Assembly: GCA_030533445.1 (NCBI GenBank)
Contig: CM060065.1
Span: 52,114,964 to 52,178,963, forward strand
Reading direction: 5' to 3'
DNA length: 64,000 bases
Source of the DNA: Cyprinodon diabolis
Lineage: Eukaryota > Chordata > Actinopteri > Cyprinodontiformes > Cyprinodontidae
A program made the translations under genes and the position numbers. This document shows positions 44,001 to 56,800 of the stretch, piece after piece (the first letter of the stretch is position 1; each line of letters begins with the position of its first letter). Below the pieces are notes generated by a model. The model searched no databases. It had not been told where the DNA came from and saw only the letters and a program-made list of their open reading frames with translations.

Positions 44001-47000
44001 TGAGGGACAAGCTCACTGGCAGTGCAGCTTTTTTCTTCCTCTTCAGCAGCTCCAGAAGCAGAATCCTTCGGGTCCTGAAGCTCCATGCCAGTGGAGGAGA
44101 AAAACCTCTTATTCAGGTGAAGAATTTTGTCGCCAAACAGCTCAAGAGCTTCTGCAAACATCAGAGTTCAGACATGTGAGTCCAGGAGAAACCTGATCAC
44201 AGCTTCCATCATCAAACACGCAGACGACTCATTCTGCTAAAGATCACTTCAGATTTCTATTTATTCATCATTTTTATTCTATTTTAGCACAGCATTAAAA
44301 TACAGTAATTACTTTTCACTTTCAGCAAACACATGATCTTACTTCCTCCACTCACTTTGCTCTTTTTACATGCAGGTACAAAATGGAAAATGAGAAATTG
44401 GCTTATCTAACCTATCAGGAGGGGAGTTTTGAAATGCAATATGTGTGATGAAGAATAATATTCAGGTCAGATAAAACATTCAATAATAAACAGCAATGCA
44501 AGGTCACCCATTAAGTGCTTCTGTCAGTCCAGGACGCCTGTTTTTAGCGTTTGATAAATGGATTTTTCTGAAGGTGGAGAGAAAATCTAATCCTTTCCAA
44601 TAAGTACATTTCAATTACAATTCCTAAATATAAATATTTATCAGTTGTCTTGATCTATAAGGCGCAGTTTCCAAGGAAATGTGGGAAAGTGCATTCATGT
44701 AGGTAGATCAGTGTTAATCTCAATGTTTTCAGATGTTTAGAGCTTTTAATTCACTATTTAATTTAATAATTATGAGGAACAGCGCCTCCAAATCCGAGGC
44801 CATGGTTCTCCACTGGAGAAAGATGGACTCCCCTCTTCAGGTTGATGGAGTCTTTCTCTCAAGTGGAGGTTTTATTCACGAGTGTGATCGATAGACGGAT
44901 CGGTGCGGCGTCGGCAGGGATGCGGTCGCTGTATCGGACCTTCGTAGTGAAGAGAAAGCTGAGTCTGGGGCAAAGCTCTGGATTTACTGATCGATCTATG
45001 TTCCAACCCTTACCTATGGTCAGGAGATCTGGGTAATGACCGAAAGGACAAGATCGCAAATACAAGCGGCCGAAATTAGCTTCCTTCGCAGGGCGGCTGG
45101 GCGCAGCCTTTGAGATCAGGAGGAGCTCAGAGTAACAGAGGATGGATGGATGGATGAATGATGGATGGATGATGGATGGATGGATGGATGATGGATGTAT
45201 GATGGATGGATGATCGATGAATGATGGATAAATGGATGGATGATCGATGAATGATGGATGGATGGATGGATGGATGGATGATGGATGTATGATGGATGGA
45301 TGATCGATGAATGATGGATGATGGATAAATGGATGGATGATCGATGAATGATGGATGGATGGATGGATGGATGGATGGATGGTGGATGTATGATGGATGG
45401 ATGATCGATGAATGATGAATGATGGATGGATGGATGGATGGATGGATGATGGATGGATGGATGATGGATGGATGAAAGATGGATGGATGGATGGATGATG
45501 GATGGATGATGGATGTATGATGGATGGATGAATGATGGATGGATGGATGGATGGATGATTGATGGATGATGGATGTATGATGGATGGATGAATGATGGAT
45601 GATGGATGAATGATGGATGGATGGATGGATGGATGGATGATTGATGGATGATGGATGTATGATGGATGGATGGATGATTGATGGATGATGGATGAATGAT
45701 GGATGGATGGATGATGGATGGATGGATGGATGGATGATTGATGGATGATGGATGTATGATGGATGGATGATCGATGAATGATGGATGGATGGATGGATGG
45801 ATGATTGATGGATGATGGATGTATGAATGATGGATGGATGGATGGATGGATGATTGATGGATGATGGATGTATGATGGATGGATGATCGATGAATGATGG
45901 ATGGATGGATGGATGGATGATTGATGGATGATGGATGAATGATGGATGGATGGATGGATGATTGATGGATGATGGATGTATGATGGATGGATGATCGATG
46001 AATGATGGATGGATGATCGATGAATGATGGATGGATGGATGGATGGATGGATGAATGGATGTATGATGGATGGATGATCGATGAATGATGGATGGATGGA
46101 TGGATGGATGATTGATGGATGATGGATGGATGGATGATTGATGGATGATGGATGTATGATGGATGGATGATCGATGAATGATGGATGGATGATCGATGAA
46201 TGATGGATGGATGGATGGATGGATGATTGATGGATGATGGATGTATGATGGATGGATGATCGATGAATGATGGATGGATGGATGGATGGATGGATGATTG
46301 ATGGATGATGGATGTATGGATGATCGATGAATGATGGATGATGGATGGATGGATGTATGATGGATGATGGATGTATGATGGATGGATGGATGGATGATTG
46401 ATGGATGATGGATGAATGATGGATGGATGGATGGATGATTGATGGATGATGGATGGATGGATGATTGATGGATGATGGATGTATGATGGATGGATGATCG
46501 ATGAATGATGGATGGATGATCGATGAATGATGGATGGATGGATGGATGGATGATTGATGGATGATGGATGTATGGATGATCGATGAATGATGGATGATGG
46601 ATGGATGGATGATTGATGGATGATGGATGTATGATGGATGGATGATCGATGATTGATGGATGATGGATGTATGATGGATGGATGATCGATGAATGATGGA
46701 TGGATGGATGGATGGATGGATGGATGATTGATGGATGATGGATGAATGATGGATGGATGAATGATGGATGGATGGATGGATGATTGATGGATGATGGATG
46801 GATGATGGATGGATGATCGATGATGGATAAATGGATGGATGGATGCATGGATGGATGATGGATGGATGGATGGATGGTCGATGATGGATAAATGGATGGA
46901 TGGATGGATGGATGGTGGATGGATGGATGGATGGATGGATGGATGGATGGATGATGGATGGATGGATGGATGGATGATGGATGGATGGATGGATGGATGG

Positions 47001-50000
47001 ATGGATGATGGATGGATGGATGGATGGATGGATGGATGGATGGATGGATGATGGATGGATGGATGGATGGATGATGGATGGATGGATGGATGGATGGATG
47101 GATGGATGGATGATGGATGGATGGATGGATGGATGGATGATGGATGGATGGATGGATGGATGATGGATGGATGGATGGATGGATGGATGGATTAATAACG
47201 AACAATAATTGAACCTCAGGTTGTATTTAAAACTCAAATAACAGGAAAGTTTTCCAAATTCTTCTACATTTAAAAAAATAAAAGGTAACTTCATGGATAT
47301 TCCAAAAAAGAAAAAAAGAAGAGGAATGTTTGGTACGGTGGTTTCTCACCTGGATCATTTCGGGTGTCTGAGTTTGTTCCCGAGCTGCTGGATGCTGAAC
47401 CTGAACAAACACACTTTAAGTGGATTTCTTCCAACATTCAGACACTTTCTGTCTCTGACAAACGGGCGGAGCTTCAGACTCACCGGGACGTTCAGACGGC
47501 GTGCCGTCGCTCGGCTCAGCTTCCGTCTTTGAACTCTGCGTTTTATCGTCAGAAAAGGACGGCTGCGATCTGCTTGGATATTTGGTCTTTCTACCCTTCT
47601 CCCGCTGAGTTCTTGTCAGGCTGCGCAGGAAGCCGTCTCTGTGAGCAGAAGTGACCATGTGAGAAAAGGCGGGACTTAAACCGCCAGGAGGAAGTAGATT
47701 TGGGATTAGTTTGATGTTTTGATCCAGTTTCTAAACACATTCTCTGATCCCGATTTGTTAGATTTCTGGTGGGGACTTTATGTTCATTTAATCCTAACCA
47801 ACACAATCGAGTTAATCCAGGAAGACATTTCCTGGCTACACAGCATGGGGCCATCGTCAGACTGTAAAGCAGAACCATCAGAGAAGCTGATGCTGCTCCG
47901 CCTTGCAGCACAGCTGGGCTCTGATTAGGTGAGAACTGGAGGAAATTAACTGTTTATATTTACAAACAGAACCAGAGAAAGTTCATCCTGCAGCCTCCAT
48001 TAAACAGCGGAAATAATCCGGACCGGACTCTGGATCCAGTCACCGTTCTGCTGCAGCATCACTTCTCAAAGAAATGTGTTTAGGTGGATTTTATTAGTGA
48101 ATCAGATGGAAAAAAATGATATAATGAATCATTAATTACCAATTAATATCAAGCCTCTAATCTGTTTACATTCCTACTCCAGCGTCCCCTTCCTGACCCG
48201 TCATTTCCCATGATGCAGTGCGGTTCAAAGCAGATTGGTGAAGCCGAATGATGGGGAAGAAGTTGGGAATTAATTAAACTTTAAACTTTCTGTGACTGAA
48301 AACAAACTTTTAAGGTTTTTAAAGGAGAGAATGTAGTTCGTTAAATTCAAAAATATCTAATCTTACATTTAACTTAATCTTCTCAGCTCGGCCAGTTAAA
48401 GACGTATCTCAACTAGATCATATCTACACATTGCTGTTCGGCTCATTTAAGGCTTGTATTTGTTATTTAGTTAATCTTGACTGAAATAAAAGTTAAGCTT
48501 GAAAATTAGTTTAATTTATTGAACTATATTAATTAGTTTATCTTTACATCTCTGCAGCCAGGAATTACAGCAGCTGTTCAAGAATTAAACAGAATAATAA
48601 ATAAATCTGAGTAAACAGACTGGGATATTTAATTTATCTTCATTTTTGGGATAAAATTAAACTTTATAAATATGACTGTTCTTCCCAAATATCTTCTACA
48701 CTAACATCCATTGATAAATATTCCCCCTAAGTTTATATAATTTCCAGAAGCTTTAGATCAGGAGTAACCAATTAAAAGTCAGCGGGTCTAAATAAAGAAA
48801 ATCAACCAGTAAAGATCTGGAGACATTTTTAATTATAATCTGTTTCTTCAAGCAGAATTTAACACTGAAATAAAGTGAGGTTTTTATGCATCCTCGTTAT
48901 ACATTGAATTACTGAATTTAAAAAAATCGGTTTGTGTGTTTTTTTAAGTAGAGAACAACAATCGTTCAGTTTGGTTTATAGATCATTTCCTGATTCCCAT
49001 ATTTTCTCAAACCCCTGAACTGATCGTTTGTTATTTTCTTCCTTTTTTCTGTTTTAATGTTGGCAGTGGGCTTTAGGCTGCCCTGCAAGGCTTTAAACCT
49101 GGGTTTAACCGGAGACTAAGCCATTCTCAAGCACATATCAAGGTGTTCATTTTGAGCCTGGATCCAGATTTATTGTTGATTCTGTTCATGGTGGAGAATC
49201 CTGCTTCACAGCAGCAGGTTGAGCCAAACATCCTCTAAATGTGCAGGGTCATCTTTGAGCACCATTTCACTTTTCTTTCACCAGTTCACCGCAGTTCTTC
49301 CAGCAGTCCACACTTTCTCTGCTCTCTTTTTCTCATGGTCTTCTCCTTCTTTCCCATCGCCCGGCTTGCCACAGGTTTGCCTGCTTTGTTTAAAAGTAGC
49401 AGCAGCAGCAACCCAGACTGACAGCTCATTGGCTCATTTGGATCACGTGCAGCCTGGAGCCGGACGCTCCGCAGGGCTTTACCGTATTAACAGGAGAAGA
49501 GGCGCAAGTTAATTTAGACACTGTCGTTGGACAACATGCGTTTTTTTTAAATAAATGTTTTAAATCTGGTTGGGTCCGCTAATCTGTGACTGAGACCCGT
49601 CATCATCATCGAAATCAGATGAAGATGATTTAAAAGAAAGTTGAACAATATTACTTCTTAAGTTTTTATTTTATGTTAACTGCTTATTTTTACTGTCTTA
49701 ACAGAATCTAATATTGACATCAATACATGAAAAACTAGGTCACTCATTAATAACACCTGCCCACACCTAGGGGGCGCTCTCCCACTTTGGGAACCACTGA
49801 TCTAAACTTTAAATATTCATATTTTTTACCTTAGCTTCTGTCAAGCGGCGCCTTTTGCATCTTTCTATTTCTGTAAAACTAGTCATATAAAAAATGTCGG
49901 ACATCAGAACCGGACCAGAAGAAAATTAAAGCAAAACAATTCAGATTTGTTTTCCACTGCAAACCAAACCAATCGGACCGGGACCGTTGGAACGGGTTAA

Positions 50001-53000
50001 ACCAAACCAATTGGACCGGGACCGTTGGAACGGTTTAAACCAAACCAATTGGACCGGGACCGTTGGAACGGTTTAAACCAAACCAATCGGACCGGGACCG
50101 TTGGAACGGGTAAAACCAAACCAATCGGACCGGGACCGTTGGAACGGTTTAAAGCAAACCAATCGGACCGGGACCGTTGGAACGGTTTAAAGCAAACCAA
50201 TCGGACTGGGAGCGTTGGAACGGGTTAAACCAAACCAATCGGACCGGGACCGTTGGAACGGGTTAAACCAAACCAATTGGACCGGGACCGTTGGAACGGT
50301 TTAAACCAAACCAATCGGACCGTTGGAACGGGTTAAACCAAACCAATTGGACCGGGACCGCTGGAACGGTTTAAACCAAACCAATCGGACCGTTGAAACG
50401 GGTTAAACCAAACCAATTGGACCGGGACCGTTGGAACGGTTTAAACCAAACCAATCGGACCGGGACCGCTGGAACGGGTTAAACCAAACCAATCGGACCG
50501 GGACCGCTGGAACGGGTTAAACCAAACCAATCGGACCGGGACCGTTGGAACGGGTTAAACCAAACCCATCGGACCGGGATCGTTGGAACGGGTTAAACCA
50601 AACCCAACGGACCGGGATCGTTGGAACGGGTTAAACCAAACCCAACGGACCGGGATCGTTGGAACGGGTTAAACCAAACCCAACGGACCGGGATCGTTGG
50701 AACGGGTTAAACCAAAGCAATCAGGTTAAAGCAAACCTTCGGTCGAACCATGTGACCCTGCGGCCGCCAACCCATCACTCTGACCTTTGGTGTTAATGAG
50801 ATGTTCTGGATGGAGACGGACATGCGGTCCTGACCGGGTTCTGATACAGGAAGACCGTCTGGGTCAAGCTTTCAGTTCAAGAACAAATGCAGCAGGAAGT
50901 GAAACATTGATCCGTTTTCTGATCTGGGTTCGGGTTCTGTTGGTTCTGGATTTAATGCCTATCGGATCTGCTGGAAGCCAAACTGGACCAAGAGAAACCT
51001 GCTTTGTTCCTGATGAGGTTCCGAAGGCTGAACTTTTTGGTTTCCTCCTGGAGACGGACGGGATTCTGCAGCAGCGGTTCTGGGCATGGCACCGGTCCAG
51101 TTCTGAGTAGCAGCCCAATGTTTGCGGCTGCAGTCGTCGCCCCAAAATCTTCTGCTCTCTCTGCTTTTCCTCAGAGTAGCTTTGCCTCGTCTGTTCCTGT
51201 TTGGCTGTGACGTCATCCAGGAAAGAAACATCAGCTGTGCTGCTTCCATCAACACCCTTGTTTGTAGATGTTGGAGATCGGCCTGTTTTCCAGTGTGGTC
51301 CTGTTTCTCTGGCCGTGGCTGGGTGGATGTGCTCTCTTCATCCTCTGGCATGGGAGCTGCCTTGGAGCTCGTCTGCCTGGCTGTGTGTTTCCTGGACGGG
51401 GCCGCCTTTTACAGCTGCTTTTTGTATCTCTGCTTCTGTCTCCTTGAACCCCAGTGGGCCTCGGCAGATGGCCGCTCACACTGAGCCTGGTTCTGCTGGA
51501 GGTTTCTTCCTGTTCAAAGGGAGTTTTTCCTCTCCACTGTCGCTACAAGCATGCTTAGTGTGAGGGATTGTATTTGAGTCAATGAGTCAATGCAATCAAC
51601 TGGTTTTCCTTAGATAGAAAACTTTTTATCAATTTGACTGTATGATCTGGTTGAACTGTAAAGTGCCTTGAGATGACATGTGTTGTGAATTTGGCGCTAT
51701 ATAAATAAACTGAATTGAATTGAAATCACACAGCTGAAATTCTGATCAGTTTCTATTGTTCTGATCCGAACCACAGACACACAACAGACCAGGACAGAAC
51801 CAGAACCCAGACAGGAGGGAGCAGAACCCACACCAAAACCGTTTAACACCTGTGGAAAACCGACCCGTCCACTTTGAAATCATCGCCGCGTCATCACATC
51901 ATCACCATCTGATCCGGAACCAGCACCAGCCTGACACACGGAACCACACCATGCAAGAACCCAACAGAACCAGCGGAGCCTCCCAGCAGCTCCCAGCATG
52001 CATTGGGGCTGCAGAGGCCGTACTTACTCGTAATTCTTCCACACCGGCTTGGTCCGACTTGCGTCATATTCCTCTGGGCTGCAGAGACACGACACACACA
52101 CCTCACACACGGTACCACAGCTTCAGAACCACCAGGACGCCCTCTGGGCTCATCACCGACCCGACGTCGGACAGAACCGGCAGGAGCTCAGCTGCATAAA
52201 CTCTCCTCACAGACCCGAAGAAGCCCAAAGACCAGGAACCCGTCTCTGTTTGCACCTACCTGTTGCTCACAGGACTGAACTAAACCGCGCCCAAACCGGT
52301 CAGCGCCCAAACCGGTCAAACCCAAGATGGAGGAAGATTTAACAGAACAGGAAGAACATCTGCATCCATTAGTTTGGTTCCCTAACTTCAGAATTAACAC
52401 CTGAACTGGAACCAGAACCCAGAACTCTTTGCTTTGGTTTTATGCAGCTGAGCATCAGGAGGAGGAGGGGGGGGGAGGAGGAGGAGGACTTACCAAGAGT
52501 CTTCCTCAGTCTCCACTGAGCTGGTGGAGGAAGGAGGGAGGAAAGAGAGAAAGAAGAAGAAAAGCATTAAAAACGCTGTGATGGAGAGAGGGCCGAGAGA
52601 CATGCTGTTAGAGCAAAGAGAGAGAGGAGCAACGTGATTGGATGAGCTGCAGGAGGATCCAGTTTCTTCTGAGTTTTTCTGATGCAAAATTTTATTAAAT
52701 GCAGTAAAAGTTGGACCGATCATTTCAAACTGTTTCACCAAAATCGATTCAATTAACTAATTAACAGCTGATTCAGATTTCACTTAAAATCCAGATGAAA
52801 CGACGGAACCATGGAAATCCAGAAGATAACCAGAAAAAAAACACATTAAAAGAAAACTTTTGAAAACATCCTGTGTAAAAAATACAACTTCTATGGAGTG
52901 AATTTTGTTTCATAATTGTTGCAAACAAAGAACAATGAATTTGTAAATGAAAAAAAGAGCAAAATGTCAAGATACATTTCTAAAATAAATCTACTTTATT

Positions 53001-53788
53001 TCTGTAGGGTTTTTTTCATAAAATTTATAAAAACGGGTTTTTATATTTACAACAATAAAGCAGCAAAGCATACTCGTTTAAACAACAAAAGATAGAAACA
53101 AACCAGAGATCCTTTCCTCTAAAAAATAATCAAACGTACATGAGCAACCTGAAACCAATCTAGATGATATAGTTCTGCTATTAACGACGAAATGAATGAG
53201 TAGAACCAGAAATTAAGAGAAGATCCAGAACTTTCAAAGAAAACAATTAGAGTTAAACAATTATGCGAAAAGAAAGAAGTCGGTCAGAGAGAAATCTGAT
53301 TGAAGGATTCAACAATTTTAAATCCAGATTTTTTGACGAAATAAAGATCCAGAAAGATTCACCAAAAACTTTGTAGAATTCAAGCTGCAGTAATCCAGAG
53401 ATGAAACATCAAAAACCAGCAGAATCTGGATTAAACCCAAAATGGTTTCAGAAAAATCCGGATGTGAATCAGAGATGGACTGGATCTGAACAAGACGATC
53501 CCAGAAAGATTCAGGAAAAAAAAATTAAAGAATCGAGAGAAAAACAGGAAATAATCCAGAGTATAAATGGTTAGAAAATCCCACATTTATCCATAAAATG
53601 TAGATTTTCAGTCTGGTTCTGGTTGAACTGGACTCCAGTCACACCAGTTCCAGAAACGACCCAAAATAAACAAGCGTGAAAATCAGGAGACTCACTTTAG
53701 ATGAGGTTTGGGCTCCGGCTGGATGCTGGGCTGCTCCGGGGACGGTTCCTTTTCCTGAGGCGGGAGGTCCGAAGGAGGCAAGCTGCTG

Positions 53789-53821
<33 letters not shown>

Positions 53822-56800
53822 GGAGACAATGAGCCAGGCACATACACAGACCATGAAGAATCCAAACTCAGTTCATTCCTGCCACCTGGTTCTCTTCAAC
53901 CCAAACATCATCAAATAAAACAAATCTAAATGAAAACATCTGAGTCGGTCTAATTGCAAAACCTACAGTGACCCTCTACCCTCCACAAAATCTGCAGAGC
54001 ACTGATCGGCCTGCAGGGGGCGCTGGGAGGCCCGTCTGAGGTCGGTCTCAGAGGTACAGACCTGCAGCCGGACGGAGGCTCCTCAGAGATGGAGCTGGTT
54101 TTGGAGAACAGCCGTGACTTCCTGCTCAGACCCAGAGCGGACATGTGATGGCTGAGGAAAGAGCGACTCCTAGTGGTCGACAGGCCCCACAGCAGGGAGA
54201 CGGAGAGAGGAGAAGGAGGGAGACATCGGTGGTTAGAACAGGGACAGCAAACCCACAGTAGGACACCCAGGAGCAAAGGAGGAGAACCAGCAGGTTCTGG
54301 TTCTGGTCCCAGACCAGGTGTCTGGTTCTGGTCCCAGATCAGGTATCTGGTTCCAGATCACGTTCTGGTTCCAGATCAGGTCTCTGGTTCTGGTTCCAGA
54401 TCAGGTCTCTGGTTCTGGTCCCAGATCAGGTCTCTGGTTCTGGTCCCAGATCAGGTCTCTGGTTCTGGTCCCAGACCAGGTGTCTGGTTCTGGTCCCAGA
54501 TCACGTGTTTGGTCCCAGACCAGGTGTCTGGTTCTGGTCCCAGACCAGGGGTCTGGTTCTGGTCCCAGACCAGGGGTCTGGTTCTGGTCCCAGGGGTCTG
54601 GTTCTGGTCCCAGATCAGGTGCCCCCATACTGGGACATATGCTCGGTGGATAAAACCATATTTCATCATCAAATTGTGTTTGATCGTATGACGTGACTAC
54701 GCTCCTTTAATTCATACTGGAACAAACTCCAGGTTTGAACCTTCATGTGTTTGGATCTTAACTGGTTGTAGCTGCTTTAAAAGGACACCAAACGGTTGAT
54801 GATGTCATCACTGGGAGCAATGGACTGAATGTAATCCATGGAGACAATGAGAAAAAGCTCAGAGAACCGAGGTCCAAAACCCAATGCTAGCTCAGATCTG
54901 AAGGTTTGCTTCTGCAAACGCTGAAGTTCAAAAACTCAACTTGTTTCACCAGGTGATTATTCATGCATTACCATGGTAACGGCTCAGGCTGCTGCTTTTT
55001 TAGATCAACTAAGGAGAAGAAGCATTCCTGCAGATACTGAGAGGCTGAACTGGGCCAGAACCAGACACTTGGTCTAAAACAACCAGAGGCAGGTTGACAG
55101 AAAAGCGGATAGACAACTTGGAGATGTAGAAAGAACCCAGTGAAGCCAGCGTTTCTCCGAGCCTGACCAGTACCGAGCGGTTCTGTGGACTTACCCGCTG
55201 GGAGGCGCCTTGGACTCTGGTTCTGAGGACAAGTCCTTAATGGCGGCTATAGTGGGGGGCAGAGGGGAGCCCCTCAGGGAGCCCGACGGGCTGGAGGCGC
55301 AGCTGCCGGGTCCAGAGGTCAGAGGGGAGGAAGGCCTGCTGCCGAGGGTGGGCGTGAGACAGGGACTGGATACGGTGGAGGACGGGGAGAGGACAGTGGA
55401 TGAGGAGGGGGACACGACGAGAGAGGTGGGGGAGGAGGACAGGGGGTCTGGCAGGTTCTGATTGGATGAGCGGCGACTCCTCCGGCCCTCTTGGTTGGCG
55501 CCGACCTTCTTTCTTCTCTCTTTATGGGGTTTCGGGGCGGAGTCATCGACGTCTCCGTCCTCGTACCGCAGAGCTGTCTGTGAACACAAACACACCGTCC
55601 GGTCAGCAGGGGGCGCTGCAGAGCGGCGTCACCGATCGAGTCCAGATGGAGGAGAGGAAGAACTATTTCTACTTCCTCTTATACAGCTGCAAACCATTTT
55701 TCCAGACTAGGAAGGACTCCCGCAGGCCTGTGGAGCAATATTTTCTCTCCAGTTTCCTAGCATTTTGCTTCAAAGTACGCAGCTCTGCATTAAACCAAGG
55801 AGCAAACTTTCTATTTGTAACGGTTTTCATTTTCAAAGGAGCTGCGTTGTCTAAGGCAGTACGCAGAGAACTAGCAACCCCATCAACAAAATCATCAACC
55901 TGTGAAGGGGAATAAGCTATACTTTTGCACTCTGCAGCACTGCTCAGTGACACAGAGGAGAGAGAAAGTGAAGCAGATTCTTTAAAATTTATAACTGCTC
56001 TATCTGATAAAGATCTAGTAAAATGTAACCTTCTTTTGGGGGAGGAGAACTCTGTTAAAGTAATCCTGAAGGTTATTAGAAAGTGGTCAGAGAGGACAGG
56101 GTTGTGAGGAAATACTGTTATTTCTTCACATTCTATGCCGTATGTCAGCACAAGATCCAAAGTATGAAGATGAGAATGTGTGGGACTATTCACATTTTGA
56201 ACAAAGCCAATAGTGTCTAAGATAGCATTAAAGGCTGCTCTTAAGCTATCGCCTTCAATGTCAGCATGGATGTTAAAATCTCCCACTATGATGACCCTGT
56301 CAGTATTTAATACCAAATCAGAAAGGAACTCATTTAAGGAAAAAACTTTTCTGTACTTTTTATTTGACTTCATTCATATTCCTCCAAGTGCATCGCTGCT
56401 CCTGAGGAAAGTTCTGGTGAGTCCGCCCACCTCTGAGTCTAAACCCGTTTCTATTCAGGAAGCAGAACCAGCCAACTGACCTCATAGGTGGAGAACTGGG
56501 CCTTCAGGTCCGGTTCCGTCGCCTTGTTGCTCATGTGTTTACGGACAATGGCCTCCATGCCACGCTGCTCCAGACAGTCCGTCACGTCGTAGAAGGAGTC
56601 CTGGTCTGGGAGCGCCGCCAGAGTCTGAACCAGAACACAAGCAGTAGGTTATCTCACCCTGTGACATCATCAGATTCCTGCTGGCGGATTGGCCAATCAA
56701 ACCTCTGCTCCAGAAAATAGACGTGTTCCACAATAAGAAAAATGAAATAAACCAAAATAATCCGGAAAAACAAAAAGAATCAAAATTGAAAGAGATTATC

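Noticed and set aside
44859..47294. 811- and 692-codon frames rich in IHPS
   Set aside because: Pure translation of the GATG array in two frames; no start context, no domain, overlapping each other.
49961..50720. CRISPR-like array
   Set aside because: 38-bp units are back to back with no unique spacers, in a fish intron; it is a minisatellite.
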